Shown: one piece after another, positions 45,203 through 53,064 of the stretch
Layout of the letters: each line of letters opens with the position of its first letter
Numbering within the stretch: the first letter of the stretch is position 1
From: Shewanella piezotolerans WP3
Lineage (GTDB): Bacteria; Pseudomonadota; Gammaproteobacteria; Enterobacterales; Shewanellaceae
Length of the DNA stretch: 64,000 nucleotides
Assembly (NCBI RefSeq): GCF_000014885.1
Contig: NC_011566.1
Span: forward strand, 2,399,501-2,463,500
Direction of reading: 5' to 3'
The notes under the pieces: model-generated
The model's database searches: none
What the model was told of the DNA's origin: nothing
What the model saw: the letters and a program-made list of their open reading frames with translations, nothing else
Translations under genes and position numbers: made by a program

Positions 45203-46278
45203 TATTTAGCTTTCACCTGTTTTGGCAGATACTTCTTGGTTGCTTTCAGTGTCGCAAGGTGAGGGCCTTTGTGAAGTTTCTCTGGCCAATCAAGCAACAT
45301 CATTGCCAATACATTTCGGTGTTCACCCATGACTAGATCTGGGTTGCCACGAGGTGAGGGAATTATCTGCTCTTTTTTGTCAAAAGCGTTGACGATATGC
45401 TGTTGGGTTTTAGCCACTACAGGGTTATCTGGTTGTCCTGCTAAAAGAAAGCTAATACCGACCTCGGCAATGATGTCATCAGTGGCATCTTTTAAAATGC
45501 GATCAATGTTTTGCTCAAAATGATCTAATATCCAGGCGAACTCTTTAGCATCAACATTATGTTGGTAATACTCACTGGCTGCGAATATAAAATGAGTCAT
45601 ACCGTAGAGCTTGTTTCGGTACTGCTTTTTATCTAGCTGATTGTCTTTGTTATCAGGATAAACGCCAATGAAGGCTGTTTTGTAGTCAGCTAAATAATCT
45701 CCTACGCCAATCTGCTTTGCCCAATAAACATAGTTAATTAACTGAGCAGCCCAAGTCTTAATCATAGCTTCATCTGTAAGGCCAGTCTTTAGATCGGCCT
45801 TTTTGAGCGTTTCGACTAATTGCTCATGACAAGGACCCGTTAAATCAAATTCATTAATGCGACTGGAGTAACGCAGAAGTACGTCGGTATAGAAAATAAA
45901 CTCAGGAAATGGTTTCAATGCTTTTTTACGTGCTTTGGCACGAGGGCCTTTTCCTAAAACAGAGATAGCCTTATTGGCTTCATTGATGATGAAATCCTTT
46001 TTATCCAGATTACAAGCGTAAAACGCTTGGGCCTCAGTGACAGCATAAAGATCAACTAAAGCTGCATTAGCGTATTTTACTTCACCTGTCATACGGTATT
46101 GTCTAATACCATAATGTCCTTGAATGCGCGGCGGTAGCTCAAAAAGGTGCTTTTCAAGGTTTGCTTTTATAGCGTGATAGACTTCAGCGTTTTCTGCTTC
46201 AGTGGCTGTTGGCGCTGCAAAACTACTGGCGCAAAAAAGTGCAGCTGCTAGCGTGCTTATTCTGAGCATCGAAGGCAT
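45202..46278 (-). CDS. DUF3541-like exported protein, all-helical
   Basis: 358 residues with a signal peptide (about 1-21, ALFCASSFAAP). The mature protein is helical and rich in aromatic residues (HYGIRQYRMTGEVKYANAALVDLYAV, INYVYWAKQIGVGDYLADYKTAF, EVGISFLLAGQPDNPVV), reminiscent of alpha/alpha-toroid or TPR-like folds. I recall it as the DUF3541 family, without certainty. AAAAGGA lies before ATG 46278. The start lies within the end of the M3-like gene (56-base overlap) and its stop overlaps the LysR start. Function unknown; its location suggests a periplasmic partner of the retropepsin/ATP-grasp system. Confidence 0.75.
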   Translation of the reverse strand: MPSMLRISTLAAALFCASSFAAPTATEAENAEVYHAIKANLEKHLFELPPRIQGHYGIRQYRMTGEVKYANAALVDLYAVTEAQAFYACNLDKKDFIINEANKAISVLGKGPRAKARKKALKPFPEFIFYTDVLLRYSSRINEFDLTGPCHEQLVETLKKADLKTGLTDEAMIKTWAAQLINYVYWAKQIGVGDYLADYKTAFIGVYPDNKDNQLDKKQYRNKLYGMTHFIFAASEYYQHNVDAKEFAWILDHFEQNIDRILKDATDDIIAEVGISFLLAGQPDNPVVAKTQQHIVNAFDKKEQIIPSPRGNPDLVMGEHRNVLAMMLLDWPEKLHKGPHLATLKATKKYLPKQVKAK

Positions 46279-47983
46279 GTTTAATCCTTTTTATAAGTGA
46301 ATCGGCGGTAACGGGCGAGCCTAAAAGCATTTTAAGAACTGTTTCAATGCTATTTGATGCCTCGTTAACAACTAACATATCAAAAACGGCTGCTTGATCT
46401 TGGCAGTTTTTGGTGGAGTGATAAATATATTCAGCTACTTTCTGTTGCCATAGCTTTTGGTAATAAAGTGGTCCTTGATAAACAATGGCGCTAAAGGTGT
46501 ATGGTGCATCTTCTGTCTTATCCCAGAATTTACCGAAGCTAAGATAAAATTGCTGATGTGGATCAAGCAGCTTTTTTTGCTGAGGAGCTTTGTATAGATT
46601 TACTGCGATTTTAGATCTAAAAACATAAAGTTGCTTTGAGTAGATTTGTAAAAGTTCTTCACGAGAACCTTCCATTATCTGCGGAAGCAGTCTGTCGGCT
46701 AGCCAATATTCTAACCACAACGCATCCAAATTACTCGTATCGTCTGTTTGGCTTATGGTATTGAGTAAGTAGAATTGCTGCCCTTTAGCTAACTTTTTGA
46801 TTGCGGTTGAGACAGCTTTTATCGCTTGTTTTTGCTGCTGGTAGTTAGCGAGTCTGGTAGGGAATGACAACTCAATTTGTCCAAACTGTTGTCCAACCAC
46901 GAGCTGTCTGATTGGCTTTACTGCGACTTTGTTACTCTCAGATAGATAGATATCACCAAGAAGGCGATTTCTATGCCATACCCGTATTATCTTGTTGTCT
47001 ATCCAATCAAAACGAACTTCAAAGGCCAACAACTCTTTTTCAACCAAAACTAACCATTGTTTAGGAGCAATGTTGCTAACTTTTGTCGACGGGGAGTTTG
47101 CAAGTTCGCTGCCGATATTCCAAGGCGCGATGGCTATATTATCAGTTTGAGTCAGTAAAAACTGTTCTACTAACTCTGGAGAGTGCAGCACTTGTCGTTG
47201 TAATCGGTACTCACTGTAATTAGCAAAACCTGCCTGAATAGCTTGTTGCTGCCTAAGCTGCTTAATTGTTGTTAACGCGAGCTTATTTTTACCGGAGGCT
47301 CGTGATTGATAAGCTTGCCAGACTCGCTTTCTACATTGCTCGTTGTCCTGCTTAATCAGGTAACTGGCTAATGTTCCATTGAAGCCTCTCGATACAGAGA
47401 CTGTTCCAGCCTCAGAGATTCGGCAGTTTGAGTCGGTAATATTTAAGCTAAGTGCTTGCGAGCTTACCTCCTGTTTAAAAGCGGCTTGAGCTGTATGTAA
47501 TTGTGCTTTGTGCGTGGGTGACATGCTGTTGTTTGATAAGTAATTTATCCTACTCAGTAATGCGCTAATTTGTGGTTGTTGATTTTCAGCAAAGCTAAAC
47601 TGTAATGATTGGAAAGGGACTGAATTTAGGTAAAGTGCCAATTCATCTGCTAGGTAGAGTTGACACTGCAATAGCTGTTCCCTATCGGCATAGGAGAGTG
47701 GGAAATGGCGGTAATACTTAATGCGGTCATTGATGTTGAAAAAACCAATAAGTTGCCTTTCAAGGGTTATCGCATTGGTTTTACTATCTAAGCTTGGATC
47801 AATGGCTAGCGTTGGAAAGTCGAAGCGAAGACATTGCTCCACTAAGAGTGGGATTGGAGATACGGCAGCGTAAGCTGCCGTATTTACCAAGCCTGTGAGG
47901 ACGATAAAGAGTCCTACAAGGTGTGCTTTGAATTTAGCTGTTAGCACTAAAATGGATTTTTGAATATGCCACACGTTCTTCAA
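46223..47983 (-). CDS. M3-peptidase-like exported protein lacking the zinc motif
   Basis: 586 residues, secreted or anchored by an N-terminal hydrophobic segment. The middle follows the M3 (oligopeptidase F/Dcp) pattern: RKRVWQAYQSRASGKNK, TIKQLRQQQAIQAGFANYSEYRLQ, HSPELVEQFL and the GDIYLSES strand. Where M3 enzymes carry HEFGH, this protein has a region reading AIKAVSTAIKKLAKGQQ; no HExxH occurs anywhere. It is therefore predicted to be catalytically dead, perhaps a binding protein. The start is unresolved (TTG 47983, GTG 47974 or GTG 47947; none has a clear ribosome site). It overlaps the ATP-grasp gene upstream and the DUF3541-like gene downstream. Confidence 0.78.
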   Translation of the reverse strand: MKNVWHIQKSILVLTAKFKAHLVGLFIVLTGLVNTAAYAAVSPIPLLVEQCLRFDFPTLAIDPSLDSKTNAITLERQLIGFFNINDRIKYYRHFPLSYADREQLLQCQLYLADELALYLNSVPFQSLQFSFAENQQPQISALLSRINYLSNNSMSPTHKAQLHTAQAAFKQEVSSQALSLNITDSNCRISEAGTVSVSRGFNGTLASYLIKQDNEQCRKRVWQAYQSRASGKNKLALTTIKQLRQQQAIQAGFANYSEYRLQRQVLHSPELVEQFLLTQTDNIAIAPWNIGSELANSPSTKVSNIAPKQWLVLVEKELLAFEVRFDWIDNKIIRVWHRNRLLGDIYLSESNKVAVKPIRQLVVGQQFGQIELSFPTRLANYQQQKQAIKAVSTAIKKLAKGQQFYLLNTISQTDDTSNLDALWLEYWLADRLLPQIMEGSREELLQIYSKQLYVFRSKIAVNLYKAPQQKKLLDPHQQFYLSFGKFWDKTEDAPYTFSAIVYQGPLYYQKLWQQKVAEYIYHSTKNCQDQAAVFDMLVVNEASNSIETVLKMLLGSPVTADSLIKRIKHAFDAQNKHASSCTFLRQ

Positions 47984-48884
47984 CTGACATATTGTGGTGT
48001 TTCATCTGCTCAACATGGCGTAAATTACCTAAGATCCCACGACCGTTGGCGATTTGAATCGCAAGGCCTGGACGGGCATTTAGCTCCAGTAATAACGGTC
48101 CCTTGTATTTATCGAGTACCATATCGGTACCTAAATACCCAAGCTCTGACATCTCATAAGCTTTAGATGCTGTATGTAACAGCGTATCCCATTGTGGAAC
48201 TTGAATTGCTGTCAGCTCTTTCTGTGTATCCGGGTGCAAGTCTATAGGTGTATCAAACTGCACCGCATGCAGGCCCTTACCGGTAGCAATATCAACTCCA
48301 ACACCAACTGCACCTTGATGCAAATTTGCCTTACCGTCAGATGCTGCCGTGGATAGACGGATCATTCCCATAATTGGGAAGCCTTTAAAGACAATTAGTC
48401 GAATATCTGGCACTCCTTCATAAGAATAGCCATCAAATACAGGGTCAAATTGTATAAGACCCTCGACAATGGCGACATCAGGATTACCACCTAGCGAAAA
48501 AAGTCCACTGAGCACGTTAGACACATGGCGATAGACTTCTGAAGGGGTTACCTCCTGGCCATTTGGCTTGTAATAACGACCATTCTCTACTTTTGTAACA
48601 ACTAAGATCCCTTTACCACCAGAACCTTTTGAAGGCTTAATGACAAAACCGTCTTTATCATTAACCATTGCCGGTATTTCGCCAATTTCGTGTTGCTCTG
48701 TAACCGTACCAATAAGGTCGGGCACAGCAATGTCATTGGCAAGCGCCAACTGTTTTGTCGTTAGCTTGTCATCGACTCGTTTATAGAACTTACGTGGATT
48801 ATATCGTCCAATATAGTCGATATTACGTTTGTTCATGCCCAAAATACCGCCGCGGGCGAGAGCCGAAGGGTTTGCGAGAAACAT
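47934..48884 (-). CDS. RimK-like ATP-grasp ligase (alpha-L-glutamate ligase-like)
   Basis: 316 residues with an ATP-grasp fold: the region GFVIKPSKGSGGKGILVV is the phosphate-binding loop with its lysine, VAIVEGLIQFDPVF follows, and LLLELNARPGLAIQIAN carries the metal-binding glutamate and asparagine. Family members ligate amino acids, often glutamate, to a carboxylate; the acceptor here is unknown. It begins one base after the stop of the transglutaminase-like gene behind GGAGAA and is coupled to it. The trio retropepsin, transglutaminase-like membrane protein and ATP-grasp is a recurrent gene set in proteobacteria. Confidence 0.9.
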   Translation of the reverse strand: MFLANPSALARGGILGMNKRNIDYIGRYNPRKFYKRVDDKLTTKQLALANDIAVPDLIGTVTEQHEIGEIPAMVNDKDGFVIKPSKGSGGKGILVVTKVENGRYYKPNGQEVTPSEVYRHVSNVLSGLFSLGGNPDVAIVEGLIQFDPVFDGYSYEGVPDIRLIVFKGFPIMGMIRLSTAASDGKANLHQGAVGVGVDIATGKGLHAVQFDTPIDLHPDTQKELTAIQVPQWDTLLHTASKAYEMSELGYLGTDMVLDKYKGPLLLELNARPGLAIQIANGRGILGNLRHVEQMKHHNMSVEERVAYSKIHFSANS

Positions 48885-48885
48885 A

Positions 48886-50391
48886 TTATTCTCCAGCCAG
48901 AGGCTTAAAGCGTTTCAGCTCAAGCAAACGGTAACCAGTATATTGGCCCATCAATAGTACGAGAGCTAAAATGACTAAGTGGATCCCTAAGAAGTTAAAC
49001 ACCCAATGCTGCACCCAAGTCGCACTCATCGCTAGGTATGCCAATGTCGCAACGAATAAACTGCCGCCACCTTGAATAACAACTTCTTTGGCGCCTTCCT
49101 CTTCCCACAGAATAGACATTCTTTCAATAGTCCAAGCTAAGATGATCATTGGGAAGAAGGTAATTGTTAGCCCTTCGCTTAAGCCAAATTTGTAAGAGAG
49201 CAGGGTAAATAAACCAATAATGCCGATAACCACGATAATGACCGCCGAGATCCGGGATATGAGCAATAGGTTGAGCTCAGACAGATATGAGCGGATCATC
49301 AGACCAAAGGCTACAATTAACAAGAAGCCTATCAGACCCGTAAAAAGAGTCGTTTGTATAAACGCCAGCGCAATTAGCACGGGCATAAAGGTACCTGAGG
49401 TTTTAATACCGATTAAGACTCGCAAGAATACCACCATCAAAACACCGATAGGGATAAGTAGAATTCCTTTAAACAAACTCTGCTCTTCAAGCGGCAATTG
49501 GTACAATGAAAAGTCTAATGCATTATCATTTTTCATCACATCGATCGCAGTCGCAAGCGCCGAGCGAGTATCTTGCAACATGGAGAAGTTAACTTGAGAG
49601 TTCACGCCACCAATGACATCGAGTACTGACTTACCTGAACGATCCCACAGCAATAGGTCATCCGGGCGACCTTGGGTGCCATTTGCAGGGTTAAAGAGAT
49701 GCCATTCGCCGTCATTGTAGACTTCAACAAACGTTGATAGCTGTTGTCTACGACGTTGATCTTCAAGGAACAAACCACTGACTTCTTGAGCTGGAATCCC
49801 CTTGCTGTGCAGCATTCTAATAAACAATTTACTCGGCGAGTTGCCTGCTAAAAGAAGCTCAATATTTTGGCTACGTTCTTCTGCATTGAGATCTTTATTG
49901 AGTTGTTGTGCGAATGATAGGTTGGTTGCACTTTTGGCCCAAACTTCCTCCGCTGCCTGTGCAGCCGCGGCACTTTCTGTTGCAGGCCACATATATGGCG
50001 TTGGCGCTTCTGGTTCAACATCGGTGAGTAGCTGTGTTTGCCCTGTTGGGATCAACGTAACTTTATAATATAAGTCTTGGCGGCCTGTAGCACTTCGAAT
50101 AGACCATATTGCACGACGATCAACCTTATTGTTAGTGATCGTCAAGCCATAACCCGGAGAAGTGGCGTTTTCCACTAAGATTTCATAAGCTGGATCTTCT
50201 GGTAAAGAGAAGGAAACTTCAGCAGGTTCCATAGTTCCTTGGAAGCTGACTTTAGCGTCTACAGCCCAGCTCTGAACTTGTTTACCCGGTAAAAATGGCA
50301 CGCTATGTTCAATGCCACGATAAATGCTTGCGGAAATCCCAGCAATAAAGAGCAGGGCAACCAAAATATAAAAAGGCTTTCTTGAATGCAT
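48886..50391 (-). CDS. Multi-helix membrane protein with inactive transglutaminase-like domain (7TMT type)
   Basis: 501 residues. One N-terminal helix (about 7-25) is followed by a periplasmic part of about 300 residues and then six helices (about 320-485). The periplasmic part includes a transglutaminase-like core (LFIRMLHSKGIPAQEVSGLF; FVEVYNDGEWHLFNPANG) in which the cysteine and the aspartate of the catalytic triad are not conserved, so it is probably a binding domain. It lies between the retropepsin-like and ATP-grasp genes with minimal spacing. It may present the substrate to the cytoplasmic ligase or transmit a signal across the membrane; both are inferences. Confidence 0.87.
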   Translation of the reverse strand: MHSRKPFYILVALLFIAGISASIYRGIEHSVPFLPGKQVQSWAVDAKVSFQGTMEPAEVSFSLPEDPAYEILVENATSPGYGLTITNNKVDRRAIWSIRSATGRQDLYYKVTLIPTGQTQLLTDVEPEAPTPYMWPATESAAAAQAAEEVWAKSATNLSFAQQLNKDLNAEERSQNIELLLAGNSPSKLFIRMLHSKGIPAQEVSGLFLEDQRRRQQLSTFVEVYNDGEWHLFNPANGTQGRPDDLLLWDRSGKSVLDVIGGVNSQVNFSMLQDTRSALATAIDVMKNDNALDFSLYQLPLEEQSLFKGILLIPIGVLMVVFLRVLIGIKTSGTFMPVLIALAFIQTTLFTGLIGFLLIVAFGLMIRSYLSELNLLLISRISAVIIVVIGIIGLFTLLSYKFGLSEGLTITFFPMIILAWTIERMSILWEEEGAKEVVIQGGGSLFVATLAYLAMSATWVQHWVFNFLGIHLVILALVLLMGQYTGYRLLELKRFKPLAGE

Positions 50392-50405
50392 TATTATTAT
50401 TCCTA

Positions 50406-51158
50406 TTATTTAGAAGCAGACGATGTACTACCGCCTTTCTTCTTTCCGTGAATAAAGGTCTGGCCTACATCTACCACGGCTATATCTTGCATAAATTTTC
50501 GTCCCAGTAATAACGGGAATTCCAAATGGCTACGATCTGTTAGGTTAAGGTCTGTTTCCGCTTTATATTTACCTATCTCTAGATGAGCATGGATCACTGG
50601 ACGTCTATCAGTCTTATCATCCGCTTCTTTGATTCTTACAAAGCGTTCGACTTTCGACTCAAATGTTTGGGCTGGCTGCTTTGCACCGCTGGTAAATACG
50701 TCGAAGCGTACCCATTGGTTGCCATCACGTTCGAACAAGATAATATTGTGGGCATCGAGTGACGACGACTCTGCGCCGGTATCGATACGAGTATTAAAGC
50801 TTGCTTTTAATTCATCAACAAAAACATCCTCAACTGCGCCTAGAATAAACTTACCTTGCAGCGGAGAAGGAGGGCATTGAGCCGGAGCCACAACCGGGAC
50901 CACCGCTGGTTTTTCTTGTTGTTTTAGTGTTGAAACTTTAGCGTCGAGCTGTGCTAGTTGTTCAGAGAGTGTGGTCATGCTTGCCGCTTGTTGTGATTTA
51001 CAAGCATCGATAGCATTTACAATATTGACTTGCTGTTGATTCAAACTGGCTTCTAACGCTGTTGCATCGACAGGAACTGGCGCATTTGCGTCTTTAGTTG
51101 TTGCGCAACCAGTGATGGCTGTTGCGATGGCGGCGATACAAATTATCTGCTTAAACAT
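50406..51158 (-). CDS. Retropepsin-like aspartic peptidase lipoprotein
   Basis: About 250 residues. The N terminus ends in a lipobox (AITGCATTK), so it is anchored in a membrane facing the periplasm. A Gln-rich coiled coil (about 30-85) precedes the protease domain, often annotated as ATP-dependent zinc protease: NTRIDTGAESSSLDA holds the DTGA active-site motif, and FPLLLGRKFMQDIAVVDVG is the conserved second half. Translation probably starts at 51158 behind GGAAG, with an in-frame ATG at 51170 as alternative. It is first of the trio with the transglutaminase-like and ATP-grasp genes and starts only about 35 bases after cmoB. Confidence 0.9.
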   Translation of the reverse strand: MFKQIICIAAIATAITGCATTKDANAPVPVDATALEASLNQQQVNIVNAIDACKSQQAASMTTLSEQLAQLDAKVSTLKQQEKPAVVPVVAPAQCPPSPLQGKFILGAVEDVFVDELKASFNTRIDTGAESSSLDAHNIILFERDGNQWVRFDVFTSGAKQPAQTFESKVERFVRIKEADDKTDRRPVIHAHLEIGKYKAETDLNLTDRSHLEFPLLLGRKFMQDIAVVDVGQTFIHGKKKGGSTSSASK

Positions 51159-51192
51159 AGTGCTTCCCATTACTATCGGCTAGATTAAATCT

Positions 51193-52185
51193 TTATTTGG
51201 TTTCTTTGTTTGGTTGGTTCTTTGTTGCGATTATAGTTGCTCTCTTTGGAGCGGGGTAACCTTCAACGGTAAGGCTAACATCATTAGGATCTAAATAATC
51301 AACTAATGATTCATTAGGCATCCAATGTGTACTTCTTTGTTCTGCTAGAGAAGTCACATCAACATCTACACAGCGGATGTCGATAAAATCACTCTTTTTT
51401 AGCCACAACATGAGTGCTTTTACTGAAGGTAAAAACCACACATTGTTCATTTTTCCGTAGCGGTCTTCTGGGACTAAAACAGTGTTCTCGTCACCGTCTA
51501 TGACCAAGGTTTCTAAAACGAGTTCCCCACCTGTTCTTAACTGATCTCTTAACTGAATGAGATGGTCAATCGGAGAACGACGATGGTAAAGTACTCCCAT
51601 CGAAAAAACAGTGTCAAATGCATCCAGTGGTGGTAGCTCTTCAATACCTAATGGTAGGAAGTGAACTGGATGCTCATTACCTGCGATTCTTTTTACAGCT
51701 TCAAACTGGCACATGAACATTGGTGACGGGTCGATCCCAACCACATGTTTTGCGCCTTCTCCAAGCATGCGCCACATGTGATAACCACTGCCACAGCCTA
51801 CATCAAGTACTGTACGGTTTGCTAAAGGAGAAATATGCGGTGCAATACGCTCCCATTTCCAATCTGAGCGCCATTCTGTATCGATTTCGACACCGTGAAT
51901 AGAGTAAGGACCTTTACGCCAAGGTTTGAATATTGCGAGTAAGTTTTCGAGTTTTTCTCGTTCACCAGCTGACAATTGCTCGCCAGAACCTATGGTGACA
52001 CTCGTTGTGAAATCGATAGTATCGGGCTGTGGGTAGTGTAATTTATTAAGCACTTTTTCCCACTTAGGAAGTGAGCCATGCTTATGCTCGCGTTGCCACT
52101 CGCCTAAAATAGCTGGTAGCGTTTCTAGCCAATGCTGTAGGCTAGAATCTGAAATTTGTTTATAAAAAGAGCTAAAACTTATCAC
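51193..52185 (-). CDS. cmoB: tRNA U34 carboxymethyltransferase CmoB
   Basis: Transfers the carboxymethyl group of Cx-SAM to 5-hydroxyuridine at the wobble position of tRNAs, giving cmo5U. 330 residues. The Rossmann core has LDVGCGSGYHMWRMLGEGAKHVVGIDPSP, and other family marks are WRKGPYSIHGVEIDTEWRSDWKW and VFSMGVLYHRRSPIDHL. Its start overlaps the cmoA stop by four bases. The close gap to the retropepsin-like gene suggests read-through into the next genes. Confidence 0.96.
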   Translation of the reverse strand: MISFSSFYKQISDSSLQHWLETLPAILGEWQREHKHGSLPKWEKVLNKLHYPQPDTIDFTTSVTIGSGEQLSAGEREKLENLLAIFKPWRKGPYSIHGVEIDTEWRSDWKWERIAPHISPLANRTVLDVGCGSGYHMWRMLGEGAKHVVGIDPSPMFMCQFEAVKRIAGNEHPVHFLPLGIEELPPLDAFDTVFSMGVLYHRRSPIDHLIQLRDQLRTGGELVLETLVIDGDENTVLVPEDRYGKMNNVWFLPSVKALMLWLKKSDFIDIRCVDVDVTSLAEQRSTHWMPNESLVDYLDPNDVSLTVEGYPAPKRATIIATKNQPNKETK

Positions 52186-52913
52186 TTAATTGCCACCATT
52201 GATGCAAAGTTAAAACATTGGAACCAAACACTGAATTGGCTAAACCCTTGTTGTTTTATCCGTATTTTATGTTGTTCAAGCGTGTCAGGCTTCATCACAT
52301 GCTCGAGCGAACTTCTTTTTTGGCTGATCTCTAACTCACTGTAACCATTTGCTCTTTTGAAATCGAGATGTAAATCATCTAATGTCGATTGTATTTTGTC
52401 TTGTTCGAAGTAAAGTTTCTCTGACAGCACGAGCAAGCCGCCAGGTTGGAGACCATCGTAGATTTTTTTAAGCAAGCTTTGTCTATGTTCAGGCGCTAAA
52501 AATTGCATGGTAAAATTGAGGATCACTAGTGATGCATTCTCAATCTCAATATCACGGATATCACCACAAACTAATTTTACTGGCGTTTCACTGACGTAGG
52601 CTGACAAGTTCTCTTTACAGCGTTCGATCATAGATTCACTATTATCAACGGCGATAATTTGACAATTTCGTCCCTCTACTCGGCGGCGAACACTCAATGT
52701 TGCAGCACCTAATGAACAGCCAAGATCATATATTTTACTGTTTGGAGTGGCATATTTTTGCGCTAAATCTCCAATAGTATTAATGATTTGCCCATAACCA
52801 GGTACCGACCGACGGATCATGTCATTAAACACACCAGCAACTTTATTGTCGAACTGAAAGTCGCTGACTTGTTGGTAAGGTTTCGCGTATAAGTCGTCTT
52901 GTGAAGATTTCAT
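52182..52913 (-). CDS. cmoA: Carboxy-S-adenosyl-L-methionine synthase CmoA
   Basis: Makes Cx-SAM from SAM and prephenate for use by CmoB. 243 residues; IYDLGCSLGAATLSVRRRV is the SAM-binding loop, IAVDNSESMIERCKENL the second strand, and NFTMQFLAPEHRQSLLKKIYDGLQPGG the later motif. First gene of the leftward run 52913 to 44303. Confidence 0.96.
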   Translation of the reverse strand: MKSSQDDLYAKPYQQVSDFQFDNKVAGVFNDMIRRSVPGYGQIINTIGDLAQKYATPNSKIYDLGCSLGAATLSVRRRVEGRNCQIIAVDNSESMIERCKENLSAYVSETPVKLVCGDIRDIEIENASLVILNFTMQFLAPEHRQSLLKKIYDGLQPGGLLVLSEKLYFEQDKIQSTLDDLHLDFKRANGYSELEISQKRSSLEHVMKPDTLEQHKIRIKQQGFSQFSVWFQCFNFASMVAIK

Positions 52914-53064
52914 GTGATCAAATAGTGGGAGTTCAACTCTTTATTCTAGCTAAACATATCCGCAACCAGCAAGACTAGTACTGGAAATTCCTCATAAAAT
53001 TTTGTCTAATAGCCATATTGATACAAATTATTTACAGATGTTTGACCTTTTATAGGGATTGTAA

